Shown piece after piece: positions 34,895-43,004 of a stretch of DNA of 64,000 nucleotides. Both the position numbers and the translations under genes were made by a program. Each line of letters begins with the position of its first letter. Position 1 is the stretch's first letter. This stretch comes from JAPKZH01 sp964537875 (lineage in GTDB: Bacteria; Acidobacteriota; Aminicenantia; Aminicenantales; UBA4085). Location of the stretch: positions 124,001-188,000 of the forward strand of contig CAZIDN010000001.1 of NCBI GenBank assembly GCA_964537875.1, given 5' to 3'. Below the pieces are notes generated by a model. The model had not been told where the DNA came from and did no database searches. It saw nothing but the letters and a program-made list of their open reading frames with translations.

Positions 34895-36517
34895 ATGAAC
34901 AAACAAGAACCGAAACAAGAATCCCAAAAGATCCTCCTGTCGGAAGAGAAGGAGACGCGCAAGCTCGCCGAGCGGTACCATGTTCCGTATATCGACCTCG
35001 GGTCGGCCTCGATCGACCGGGAGCTCGTCCTGACCTTTCCGCCCGACTTTCTCTATAGGTCCAATTTCATTCCGCTGGAGGCCAACGCCACCACCATCAA
35101 AATCGCCATCGCCGACCCCTCGGACATCGCCACCGTCGATGCCATCGAGTCGTTCCTGGGCAGGAAGGTCGAGGTCCATGCGGCGCCCGAGCGCGCCATC
35201 CACGAAGCCCTCCGCAAGAGCGAGACCGCCCTCCAGGTGCTCAGGGATGCCACGGAAGGATTCATCATGCAGGTCGTCGAAAAAGAGAGCGGCGAGGAGG
35301 AGGAGGTCATCTCCATCGAGAAGCTGGCCGACCAGGACGGCTCCATCATCAAGCTCGTCAATACCATCATTTTCACCGCGGTCCAGAAACGGGCCAGCGA
35401 TGTCCACATCGAGTCCAAGGAAGAGGGCGTGCTGATCAAGTACCGGATCGACGGCGTGCTCAGCGAGGCCATGGAGCCGATCGACAAGAAGTTCAAGTCG
35501 CCCATCATCTCCCGGGTCAAGGTCATGTCCGACCTGGATATCGCCGAGCGCCGGGTTCCTCAGGACGGCCGCTTCCGGCTGAAGATCAAAGACAAGACGA
35601 TCGATTTCCGCGTCTCGATCATGCCCAGCATTTACGGCGAAGATGCCGTCATCCGCATCCTGGACAAGGAAATGATCACCGAGGCGATCCTGGAGCTCAG
35701 GCTCGATCTGCTCGGCTTTTCCGACCTGGTCCTGAAAAAATTCCGGCGCTACATCACCCAGCCCTACGGCATGATCCTTGTCACCGGTCCGACGGGAAGC
35801 GGCAAGACAACGACCCTGTATGCCGCGCTGACCGAGATCAAGTCGACGGAAGACAAGATCATTACCATCGAAGACCCCGTGGAATATCAAATCGACGGCA
35901 TCACCCAGATCCCGGTCAACGAGAAAAAAGGCCTGACCTTCGCCCGCGGCTTGAGGTCCATCCTTCGCCACGATCCGGACAAGATCATGGTCGGCGAGAT
36001 CCGCGACCCGGAAACCGCCCAGATCGCCATCCAGTCGGCCTTGACTGGCCACCTCGTCTTCACGACGGTCCATGCCAACAATGTTTTCGACGTCATCGGC
36101 CGTTTTCTCCATATGCAGGTCGACCCCTACAGCTTCATCTCGGCCTTGAATTGCATCCTGGCCCAGAGGCTGGTCAGGGTCCTCTGCCCGAAATGCAAGG
36201 CCGCCGTTCATTATGATGACCAGCAGCTCCTGGAGTCGGGCCTGAATCCCGCGGTCTATAAAAAGCAGGTCTTCTATGAAGCCCAGGGATGCGCGGACTG
36301 CCACTTTACCGGCTATCAGGGCAGGACGGCGATCGCTGAGCTCCTCGAGTTATCCGATCCGATCCGGGAGATGATCCTGGAGCGGAAGCCCCTGTCCGAA
36401 GTCAGGAAGAAAGCCAAGGCCGAGGGAATCATTTTCCTGAGGGAAGTGGGCATCGAGAAAGTTCTCAAGGGCATCACCAGCCTCAAGGAGCTCAACAAGG
36501 TTACGTTTGTGGAATAG
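34895..36517 (+). CDS. pilB: Type IV pilus extension ATPase
   Basis: This 540-aa protein is a GspE/PilB ATPase. The N-terminal MshEN-type domain (about 25-140; PYIDLGSASIDRELV) can bind cyclic-di-GMP in some relatives. The motor has Walker A GPTGSGKT (298-305), Asp box IITIEDPVEYQI, Walker B LRSILRHDPDKIMVGEIRD and His box HLVFTTVHAN. A zinc-binding tetracysteine (CPKC and CADC, separated by ~35 residues) marks PilB rather than PilT. The start is one base after the pilC stop. A cyclic-di-GMP-binding N-terminus would fit with the HD-GYP gene at 20 kb, but the key residues need checking. Confidence 0.95.
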   Translation: MNKQEPKQESQKILLSEEKETRKLAERYHVPYIDLGSASIDRELVLTFPPDFLYRSNFIPLEANATTIKIAIADPSDIATVDAIESFLGRKVEVHAAPERAIHEALRKSETALQVLRDATEGFIMQVVEKESGEEEEVISIEKLADQDGSIIKLVNTIIFTAVQKRASDVHIESKEEGVLIKYRIDGVLSEAMEPIDKKFKSPIISRVKVMSDLDIAERRVPQDGRFRLKIKDKTIDFRVSIMPSIYGEDAVIRILDKEMITEAILELRLDLLGFSDLVLKKFRRYITQPYGMILVTGPTGSGKTTTLYAALTEIKSTEDKIITIEDPVEYQIDGITQIPVNEKKGLTFARGLRSILRHDPDKIMVGEIRDPETAQIAIQSALTGHLVFTTVHANNVFDVIGRFLHMQVDPYSFISALNCILAQRLVRVLCPKCKAAVHYDDQQLLESGLNPAVYKKQVFYEAQGCADCHFTGYQGRTAIAELLELSDPIREMILERKPLSEVRKKAKAEGIIFLREVGIEKVLKGITSLKELNKVTFVE

Positions 36518-36520
36518 CCA

Positions 36521-37459
36521 ATGGCCTCTGTGATCAACCGCTTAAAGAATTACTTGACCGAGCAGCCCAACCCGTCCGCGGCCTTCCAGATTTCCCGCTC
36601 GTATGTGAGCGGGATTCATTTTTCCCGGAAAGAACGGAGATTCGGCGGCCATTTCGTCTTGCCGCTGCCGCCGGGAGTCCTTGAGCCGTCTTTCGATAGG
36701 AAGAATATCCTCGATGGAGCGGCCCTTGAAGGGAAAATCAGGGAGGGCACGCGGAGACTGCGGACGGGAGAGAACGCTGCCTCCCTGCTTATTCCGGAAT
36801 CCTGCTTGAAGGTGTTCGTGTTTTCTTTTGACCGTCTTCCCGCTTCAGTCAAGGAGCGGGAGGAGCTCTTGCGCTGGAGGCTGAACAAAGTCATCCCGGT
36901 CAAGCCTCCGGACACGCGTATCTCCTACGACATCATCAAATCCGACGGCCAGGTCAAGGTCTTCCTGGCCATGGCCCGATCGTCCGTCATTAAGGAATAT
37001 GAGCAACTCTATGCCCGGTGCGGCATGAAGGTGCGGGCCGTCGGAATTCCCGCCCCCAGCCTGGTGAACCTTCTCAAAGGCGATGAGGCCAGGAATGCCC
37101 TGATCGTCAATGTCGAGGCGGATTCCGTCAGCCTGTTAGCCGTCCTGGATTTTGAGATCTCTCTCTACCGGTTCAAGCCGTTCCTTCCGGACGTGCTCCC
37201 ATCGATGCTCCCGGCGCAGAAATTCGAGACTATCGTCAACGAAGTGGAAAACACCGTGCATTTCATCGAGGACCGCGAGAAGAAAAAAGTGGATGCCGTT
37301 TGGGTGCGCTCGGCGGTCCCGAAGTCTGAAGGCGACCTTCTGGCTTACGTCAAAAGACGGACCGCTCTTCCCTGGCGGTCCTTTGAACCGGCCGGCCCTC
37401 CTATGGTCGATGCCGGCGACGAGCAGGTGCTTTCTCCTTTGATCGGGCAGGTGTCATGA
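36521..37459 (+). CDS. pilM: Type IV pilus assembly actin-like protein
   Basis: The 312-aa protein is a diverged PilM/GspL-type actin-fold protein: SRSYVSGIHFSRKERRFGG at the start, LLRWRLNKVIPVKPPDTRISYD as the family signature (about 123-144), and a C-terminal ATPase-like half. It binds the N-terminus of PilN on the cytoplasmic side. It begins 3 bases after pilB and overlaps pilN by 4 bp. Sequence is weakly conserved compared with proteobacterial PilM, but position and length leave little doubt. Confidence 0.82.
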   Translation: MASVINRLKNYLTEQPNPSAAFQISRSYVSGIHFSRKERRFGGHFVLPLPPGVLEPSFDRKNILDGAALEGKIREGTRRLRTGENAASLLIPESCLKVFVFSFDRLPASVKEREELLRWRLNKVIPVKPPDTRISYDIIKSDGQVKVFLAMARSSVIKEYEQLYARCGMKVRAVGIPAPSLVNLLKGDEARNALIVNVEADSVSLLAVLDFEISLYRFKPFLPDVLPSMLPAQKFETIVNEVENTVHFIEDREKKKVDAVWVRSAVPKSEGDLLAYVKRRTALPWRSFEPAGPPMVDAGDEQVLSPLIGQVS

Positions 37460-38019
37460 CCGGCTGGAAAAAACTGAACCTGAACCTGGCCAGCCATCCG
37501 CTGCGCAACCGCCGGTTCTTTTTTGCCGGCGCCGGGTTGTTGACCGTTGCCTTGGTCGTCGTCGCCTTTTCGGCCGGCTCTTATTTTTCCAAGTATAAGG
37601 GCCAGGCGGACACGGCCGGCCGTGAGCTGGCCCGGCTCGTCCTCGTTCGCGAGACAGCCCAAAAGGAAAAGGTCAACTGGACCAACAGAGTCCTCGACCT
37701 CTCCAACAGCGCTCAGAACAAAGTCGACTTGATCAACAACCTCATCCGGAGAAAGAGCTTTTCCTGGGTGGAATTTTTTTCGCTTCTCGAGGAGGCGCTG
37801 CCGGCTTCGAGCTACATCACCTCTTTATCGCCCGAGCAGACCTCCGCCGGAAAGATCGATGTCCGCTTCAAGGTCGTGACCCAAAACCTGGATGAGCTTG
37901 TCGAGCTCGTCCGGAGGCTCTATGCGCTCGACTTCAAACAAGTCTCCGTGATCAACGAAACCAAGATCGAAGGGCAGATGCTCTCCGAAATATCGGCGGT
38001 CTATGAAAGAACTGATTAG
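37456..38019 (+). CDS. pilN: Type IV pilus alignment protein
   Basis: This 187-aa bitopic membrane protein begins with the PilM-binding motif region (LNLNLASHPLRNRRF, about 6-20) and one helix (residues ~24-42). A periplasmic coiled coil and ferredoxin-like domain follow (FSWVEFFSLLEEALPASSYI is a good family match). It forms a heterodimer with PilO. The ATG overlaps pilM by 4 bp and its end overlaps pilO by 17 bp. Confidence 0.88.
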   Translation: MTGWKKLNLNLASHPLRNRRFFFAGAGLLTVALVVVAFSAGSYFSKYKGQADTAGRELARLVLVRETAQKEKVNWTNRVLDLSNSAQNKVDLINNLIRRKSFSWVEFFSLLEEALPASSYITSLSPEQTSAGKIDVRFKVVTQNLDELVELVRRLYALDFKQVSVINETKIEGQMLSEISAVYERTD

Positions 38020-38563
38020 CCTTTTAGACGTCCGGGAACGGAGAATCATGGGCGTTCTCTGCCTGCTGCTGGCCGCGGCGCTTCTGTTCCTGGCCTTCGT
38101 CCTGGTCAAGGAGAGGAGCACGGCCGGACGGACCCTCAAGAACCTGCAGAACGAGAAGCTGAATTACAAAAAGCTCGACACGGAGAGAAACGACGCCCGT
38201 CGGGATTTTCAGAGATGGCAGGCCGGGCTCCGCGATATGGAGGAGCTCAAGAAGAGTTATTTTTATGAAGAGAAATTCGCCGGCCAGGATTTGCGCCTCG
38301 ACCTCCAACAGATCTTTTACGCCGCCGGCGTCAACTGGTCTCAGATCAAGTATGATTACTCCGACTTTACGGCGGAGGGCATCAAGAAGGTCGATGTCGG
38401 CTTCGTCTTTTCCGGTTCTTACGCGGCCCTGATAAAATTCCTGGAGACGGTCGAAAAGCATCCGAAGTTTCTCTTCATCGAAAGAATCTCCTTCACTTCG
38501 ATTATGCTCCAGGCGGGCCAGCTTGAAGCCAAAATCAATCTGGTGGGCTACTATGAAAGGTAA
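38003..38563 (+). CDS. pilO: Type IV pilus alignment protein
   Basis: The 186-aa bitopic protein has one helix (MGVLCLLLAAALLFLAFVLV, about 16-35), a coiled coil and a periplasmic domain (FSGSYAALIKFLETVEKHPKF is typical of the PilO/GspM fold). It pairs with PilN to link the cytoplasmic platform to the secretin via PilP. It overlaps pilN by 17 bp and the PilP-like gene by 11 bp, consistent with strict co-translation. Confidence 0.88.
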   Translation: MKELISLLDVRERRIMGVLCLLLAAALLFLAFVLVKERSTAGRTLKNLQNEKLNYKKLDTERNDARRDFQRWQAGLRDMEELKKSYFYEEKFAGQDLRLDLQQIFYAAGVNWSQIKYDYSDFTAEGIKKVDVGFVFSGSYAALIKFLETVEKHPKFLFIERISFTSIMLQAGQLEAKINLVGYYER

Positions 38564-39053
38564 GCTCATCCTTCTGGGACTGGTCATGATGGCGGCCCTG
38601 GTCTTTTTTTGTGCCGGCCGAGCCGCCCAGAAATCTCCGGAGAAACCTGCCGCCAAGCCGCAAAAGCCCCTGATCCGGAAAGACCTTCTTCTAAAAAAAG
38701 CCGTCCGCACGGCCGCGGCCCGGCGGGACCTCTTTTCCCCACGGATGACCGCGGGAACCGAAGGCCTCCCGTTGGTGATGCCCAAATTGAAGACAACCCT
38801 TACTCCCGAGGAGGCCCCTTCCGGCGAGTCCCAGGCGCCCCCATTGACCCTGCATTATATCGGCTACAGCTACAACGAGACGAAACAGAAATTCGTGGCC
38901 CTGGTCTTTTTCGAGGAGCAGGTGACGGCTGTCCAAGAGGGGGACATTCTGCCGATGGGATGGAAGGTCTTGAAAATCACGACCAAAGAGCTGGAAGTCG
39001 AAGGCCCCGATAAAAAATCCCGAACGTTTTCCCGCGAAGGAGAACAGCGATGA
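38553..39053 (+). CDS. pilP: PilP-like pilus protein
   Basis: The 166-aa product starts at the ATG inside the end of pilO (38553). It has an N-terminal membrane segment ending near a cysteine (LGLVMMAALVFFCAG), so it may be a lipoprotein like PilP or a bitopic GspC-like protein. A proline/lysine linker leads to a small beta domain (YNETKQKFVALVFFEEQVTAV, then GDILPMGWKVLKITTKELEV), which is the HR/PilP-type fold that contacts the secretin N-domains. Assignment rests on position between pilO and pilQ plus this fold. Confidence 0.8.
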   Translation: MKGKLILLGLVMMAALVFFCAGRAAQKSPEKPAAKPQKPLIRKDLLLKKAVRTAAARRDLFSPRMTAGTEGLPLVMPKLKTTLTPEEAPSGESQAPPLTLHYIGYSYNETKQKFVALVFFEEQVTAVQEGDILPMGWKVLKITTKELEVEGPDKKSRTFSREGEQR

Positions 39054-41206
39054 AAAAAATCGCCCTGGTGGTTATCATAGCCATGACGAGCTGGGCCTGC
39101 GTGACGCTCAGCCTGAACTACAAGCTGGGCACCCAGGCTGAGATGAACAAGAAGTGGGAGGAAGCCATCCAATTCTATGAAAAAGCCAGCCTGGAGAATC
39201 CCAAGGAGCCGGTCTACCGCTTAGCCCTGATCCGGGCCAGGATCGGGGCCAGCCTCTTCCGCCTCCAGGAAGCCCGCAAGCTCGTCGCCCAGGGCCAGAA
39301 GGAAGAGGCCAAGGCCGAATACGCCAAAGCGCAGAGCTACAATCCCCGCGACACGTCAATCGCCAGGGAGGCTCGGGTTCTGACGGCGGAAACGCCGAAA
39401 GAGCAGGCGCCCAAGAAGGAGAAGCTGGAATTCCCGATCAAGCTCAAGGCCAAGGAGGATAAGCTCCAGCTCAAGTTTCCGGCGGAAACGGGCCTCAAGT
39501 CGATCCTGCTCGCCCTCGGCAAATCGGCCGGCATCAATATGCTTTTTGATGAGAATTTCCGGGAAATGGCCTTTACCACGGAGCTTGCGGACTTAAGTTT
39601 CGAGGAAGCCCTCAAGTCCGTCTGCTACGCCACTAAGAATTTTTACCGGATCATCGACGAACGAACGGTGATCATCGTCCCCGACTTGCCCCAGAAGCGC
39701 ATGCAGTATGAGGTCAACGCCATCCGGACGTTCTATCTCTCCAATTTGAAGGCCGATGCCGTCCAAGGCTATCTGATGTCGATGCTGATCCAGCGCGCCC
39801 AAGGCAAGGTCCCGATGCTGGTCTTCGATAAAGACCTGAATTCCGTCACCATCCGGGATACGCCCCAAGTGCTGGAGCTGGCGGAGAAGCTTATCGCTAT
39901 CTGGGATAAGCCCAAGGGCGAAGTGCTCATTGACCTGGAAATCATGGAGGTGTCGCGTCTCAAGCTGCGGCAGCTGGGCGTGAGCTTCGACCAGAACGTC
40001 GTCGGGGCGAGGTATGGCGAGGCGCCGACCGACAGCACTCAGACCACGAGCTGGTTTAACCTGAAAGGCCTCGATTTTTCTAAGTCCGATAATTTTTCGG
40101 TCAGCCTGCCTCTCGCCTATCTCCAGTTCCTGGAATCGGACACCGAGACAAAGATCGTCGCCCAGCCCCGCCTGCCGGGTGTCTCGGACGAGGAAATCAA
40201 CTACAAGGTCGGCCAGAGAATCCCGATGCCGATGACGCAGTTTTCGACGTTTGCTGCCGGAGGCATCAGCAATGTTCCGATCACGAGCTACCAGCAACAG
40301 GATGTCGGCATCGAGGTGAAGATCAAGCCCAAGGTCCACTTTGAGAAGGAAGTCACGCTCGAAATGGATATCAAGGTGACGTCGGTCGGGGGAAAGGGCT
40401 ACGCCGATATCCCGATCATCAACACCCGGGAGATTAAAAACATCATGCGGTTCAAGGACGGCGAGACCAAGCTCATCGGCGGCTTGTTGAGAGACGAAGA
40501 GAGAAAGACCCTCAAGGGCATCCCGGGGCTTAAGGATATTCCGGTGCTGGGAAGGCTGTTCGGCGCCGAGGACACGATCCTGGAGCAGACCGATGTCATC
40601 CTGACCATCACCCCTTACATCGTCCGCTCCATCCCTCTCAATCCGGAGGACCTGAAAGCGCTATGGGTAGATGTAGAGACTGTGACGTCCGGAAGCGGAG
40701 GTCTGGGTGGGTTTGAAGAAGCTCTCCTGGACCGGGAGATCAATCCCGACGAGGCGATGCGGGCTATTCAACGGCTGCAGCAGAACGTCCCTGCCAATGC
40801 GGTCATCTTGATGCCCAAAAATTACGAGGTCTCGCCGAACCGGCCCTTCAACATCGCCGTCAGTATCCGCAGCGACCAGGAGATTGGGAATATGTCGCTC
40901 GTCCTGAACTATGATGCCCGGCTGGTGACCTTGAAAGAAGTCCGGGAAGGCGGCCTGACGAGGCAGGTTGGAGCCAATGCCCCGTTTTTAAAAAATATTG
41001 ATAACAACGCAGGCGTTTGCACGCTCGGATTATCGAGCCCCCAGATGGGAAAAGGCATAAAAGGCGGAGGGACGCTGGCCACCCTGATTTTTGAGGGCAA
41101 AAGTCCCGGGGAATGCATGATCGGCGTGACAAATATTTCGGCCATGAGCCCGTCCGGCCAGGTCATCTCGTTCCAGGTAGACCGATCCCGGATCGTCATC
41201 CGCTGA
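39050..41206 (+). CDS. pilQ: Type IV pilus secretin with TPR start and cohesin-like C-terminus
   Basis: The 718-aa protein has a signal/lipobox-like start (LVVIIAMTSWAC). Residues ~30-105 form TPR-like helices (EAIQFYEKASLENPKEPVY), and an STN domain (~150-215) and N-domains follow. The secretin barrel (~290-530) shows VAQPRLPGVSDEEINYKVGQ and KDGETKLIGGLLRDEERKT. The last ~130 residues (RPFNIAVSIRSDQEIGNMSL, VLNYDARLVTLKEV) look like a cohesin-type beta-sandwich, a module better known from cellulosomes and S-layer proteins. AMIN domains, usual in PilQ, are not obvious. It overlaps pilP by 4 bp. Confidence 0.9.
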   Translation: MKKIALVVIIAMTSWACVTLSLNYKLGTQAEMNKKWEEAIQFYEKASLENPKEPVYRLALIRARIGASLFRLQEARKLVAQGQKEEAKAEYAKAQSYNPRDTSIAREARVLTAETPKEQAPKKEKLEFPIKLKAKEDKLQLKFPAETGLKSILLALGKSAGINMLFDENFREMAFTTELADLSFEEALKSVCYATKNFYRIIDERTVIIVPDLPQKRMQYEVNAIRTFYLSNLKADAVQGYLMSMLIQRAQGKVPMLVFDKDLNSVTIRDTPQVLELAEKLIAIWDKPKGEVLIDLEIMEVSRLKLRQLGVSFDQNVVGARYGEAPTDSTQTTSWFNLKGLDFSKSDNFSVSLPLAYLQFLESDTETKIVAQPRLPGVSDEEINYKVGQRIPMPMTQFSTFAAGGISNVPITSYQQQDVGIEVKIKPKVHFEKEVTLEMDIKVTSVGGKGYADIPIINTREIKNIMRFKDGETKLIGGLLRDEERKTLKGIPGLKDIPVLGRLFGAEDTILEQTDVILTITPYIVRSIPLNPEDLKALWVDVETVTSGSGGLGGFEEALLDREINPDEAMRAIQRLQQNVPANAVILMPKNYEVSPNRPFNIAVSIRSDQEIGNMSLVLNYDARLVTLKEVREGGLTRQVGANAPFLKNIDNNAGVCTLGLSSPQMGKGIKGGGTLATLIFEGKSPGECMIGVTNISAMSPSGQVISFQVDRSRIVIR

Positions 41207-41473
41207 GGCTCGGGGTGTACCGCTCAATAGAGCTTTGAGAAGGGCTTTGCTCCCTAACGGGATTTTTCACGCCATAAAAATTTCGCCTTTTTCGGCGGCT
41301 GCGTTTCTCGCATACGAGATCGTCAAGCTAAAATGATGTCCTTGTCTACATTTTGGCGTATCTTGTTTTATTGTCCAAGCTCATACATTCTCGCCGGCCT
41401 CAAAGAGGCTTCCCTCACAAGCCGAAATTTTTAGGCTAACTCCCTCATGGTCGCTTCATCCCTTCTCAAAGCT
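41206..41473. repeat. Structured intergenic element E1 (four covarying stems)
   Basis: The element begins at the pilQ stop codon with AGGCTCGGGGTGTACCGCTC. Stems are P1 41231-41244/41460-41473 (14 of 14 pairs), P2 41275-41285/41423-41433 (11 of 11), P3 41327-41335/41349-41357 (9 pairs, one G-T) and P4 41397-41401/41405-41409 (5 of 5). The joining segments resemble those of E2 (TTTGCTCCCTAACGGG, GGTCGCTTC), while the stem sequences do not. It fills most of the 386-base gap before the THEP1 gene. Confidence 0.7.
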
Positions 41474-41557
41474 TTCTTATTTTTACCTATCAGTCCTCAA
41501 CCGGAAATATTTACGAGCCCTTTCCCTAACCATACTCGTTTGCCACTTGGGGAAATT

Positions 41558-41586
41558 TTGACTTTCGGCTTCTTCTGGATTATTCT
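41558..41586 (+). promoter_or_regulatory. Promoter of the THEP1 gene, probably leaderless
   Basis: TTGACT (41558-41563), a 17-base spacer and TATTCT (41581-41586) place the transcription start at or next to the ATG at 41593. No ribosome-binding site is visible, which fits a leaderless message. Confidence 0.55.
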
Positions 41587-41592
41587 GGGCTC

Positions 41593-42111
41593 ATGATCTT
41601 CATCTTAACGGGGGAGGTCGGGTCGGGGAAGACGACACTTCTAAAAAAAATCGTGGCCGAGCTCAAGCTCCGGGGCGTTAAGATCGACGGTTTTTTGAGC
41701 GATCGAATCACTGACGGCGAAGAGACCGTCGGCTATGACCTGTTCGACCTGAAAAAAAGGACTCGCATCCCATTCCTGAGACGGAACGGACGGTCCGGCT
41801 GGCAGAAAGTCGGCCCCTATTTCGTCCTCCCGGCGGGGCTCGCCGAGGCCGTAAGAATCATCGGCCGGAGCGCAAGCGATGAGCTTTTGGTCATCGATGA
41901 AGCGGGCCCTCTGGAGCTTGAAGGAAAAGGCTGCTGGCCTGCCCTGAGTCAGCGGCTCCCCGAACTCTCTCGGCGATTCTTTCTGGTGATTCGGAAAAGC
42001 ATCCTCGAAGACTATTTGAAAGTATTGGGGCGGATACCGGCCGAGATTTTTGAGGCTCAAGAAGCCGATTTGGGCCGAATTGTCGACACCATCAGGAACC
42101 ATGTCCGTTAA
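41593..42111 (+). CDS. THEP1-type nucleoside-triphosphatase
   Basis: The 172-aa P-loop protein begins MIFILTGEVGSGKTTLLKK, with Walker A GEVGSGKT at 8-15 and Walker B LLVIDEAGPLEL (about 97-108). The GPLEL stretch is the THEP1/NTPase_1 family mark. Members hydrolyse NTPs in vitro with unknown physiological role; some are linked to molybdopterin metabolism. The 11-bp overlap with a MoaD gene supports a molybdopterin/tungstopterin connection here, and an enzyme needing that cofactor (AOR) is encoded just downstream. Confidence 0.9.
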   Translation: MIFILTGEVGSGKTTLLKKIVAELKLRGVKIDGFLSDRITDGEETVGYDLFDLKKRTRIPFLRRNGRSGWQKVGPYFVLPAGLAEAVRIIGRSASDELLVIDEAGPLELEGKGCWPALSQRLPELSRRFFLVIRKSILEDYLKVLGRIPAEIFEAQEADLGRIVDTIRNHVR

Positions 42112-42376
42112 GGTCAAGTTTTTCGCCTATTTCCGAGAGCTCTTTGCCGTTAAAGAAAAAGAAATGGCGCTCAAAGCCGGGACCACCGTCCGGGACGTGC
42201 TGGCCGTTCTCTGCGATTCCGCGGAACGGCGCTCCGAAATATTTGACGGCGACAGGCTCAAGCCCCATATCGTTGTCATGAAAAACGGCGCCGGCATCCA
42301 GTCCTTTCAAGGCCTTGATACCCCGCTCAACGACGGCGACGTCCTTTCCGTCTTCCCCCTCATGGGCGGAGGATAG
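42101..42376 (+). CDS. moaD: MoaD/ThiS family sulfur carrier protein
   Basis: The 91-aa protein from the ATG at 42101 is a beta-grasp sulfur carrier. It starts KVKFFAYFRELFAVKEKEM, has VLSVFPLMGG near the end, and ends in Gly-Gly-Gly, where the final diglycine accepts sulfur as a thiocarboxylate. An extra glycine after the usual GG is possible. It donates sulfur to make the dithiolene of molybdopterin or tungstopterin. It overlaps the THEP1 gene by 11 bp, and the aldehyde:ferredoxin oxidoreductase 629 bases downstream requires this cofactor. Confidence 0.85.
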   Translation: MSVKVKFFAYFRELFAVKEKEMALKAGTTVRDVLAVLCDSAERRSEIFDGDRLKPHIVVMKNGAGIQSFQGLDTPLNDGDVLSVFPLMGGG

Positions 42377-42689
42377 GCTCGGGACAAGCGCTCTTTTTAA
42401 ATGGTTCTTTTCCATTCCATGTGAGAAAAATTGTCCGGGAAACGATCCGGAAACGGCTTCGCTCCCCAACCGGGTTTTTAACGCCGTTCCCGAGCCCTCC
42501 TTCTCGGCGGCTCAGAACTCGCTTCCCGGCCTCGATTTTACGGACGTTCGCCGGGAAGCTCAGACAACTTCGCCGGCCGGCTACTTCCGAGCCGGCTGCC
42601 CTCGAATGAGGGCTCGGGAAGGCTAAACCCTCTATGGTCGCTTCGGCCGTCTCCGGATCTTTTCCCTTTGCTACTCACACGAAATAGAA
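42375..42689. repeat. Structured intergenic element E2 (four covarying stems)
   Basis: It begins at the moaD stop with AGGCTCGGGACAAGCGCTC. An outer arm pair is 42410-42425/42674-42689 (13 of 16). P1 is 42444-42457/42646-42659 (13 of 14), P2 is 42487-42499/42608-42620 (13 of 13), P3 is 42522-42530/42550-42558 (9 of 9) and P4 is 42576-42582/42590-42596 (7 of 7). Its junctions match E1 (TTCGCTCCCCAACCGGG, ATGGTCGCTTC), but its stem sequences are unrelated to those of E1. Confidence 0.7.
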
Positions 42690-42744
42690 GAGAACAATTT
42701 TATATTGCGGTATGACTTCCCAAATTTTCGTCAGCTGCGGTGGC

Positions 42745-42771
42745 TGGGGTGCACCGGTCGGTGCCACCCCA
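42745..42771. repeat. Near-perfect hairpin
   Basis: TGGGGTGCACC and GGTG-C-CACCCCA pair across a GGTC loop with one bulged C. It lies between element E2 and the REP-like palindrome and is probably another REP-type unit. Confidence 0.5.
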
Positions 42772-42795
42772 CTATATTTTATTCGCGCTTTATCC

Positions 42796-42837
42796 CTCCG
42801 ACCTTTTAAATCCCCCTTTATTCTCAAAGGGGATTAA
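42796..42837 (-). repeat. REP-like palindrome, copy 2
   Basis: On the minus strand it reads TTAATCCCC, TTTGAGAATAAAGGGGG, ATTTAAAAGGTCGGAG, matching copy 1 at 33437 in both stem and tail. Confidence 0.7.
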
Positions 42838-42943
42838 GACTAAGAGTTTTCATTCATGATAAAAAGTGGACGGCTTTCTACGGGACTCACTCCTCGCCCG
42901 GCTTTAGATAGAATGACTGCATAGTCCGCTTCCAGATTTCATC

Positions 42944-42972
42944 TTGTCAGAAGGGGGATGATTTAGTATTCT
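42944..42972 (+). promoter_or_regulatory. Promoter of the aldehyde oxidoreductase cluster
   Basis: TTGTCA (42944-42949), a 17-base spacer and TATTCT (42967-42972) lie about 32 bases before the ATG at 43005. The rest of this 628-base gap is occupied by E2 and REP-type repeats. Confidence 0.5.
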
Positions 42973-43004
42973 AAAGTTCCGAGAATGAAAGGTTTTCATA
43001 CAGA

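Noticed and set aside
34877..36304. A 475-codon minus-strand frame opposite pilB
   Set aside because: Low-complexity acidic translation without motifs; pilB on the plus strand has all ATPase motifs.
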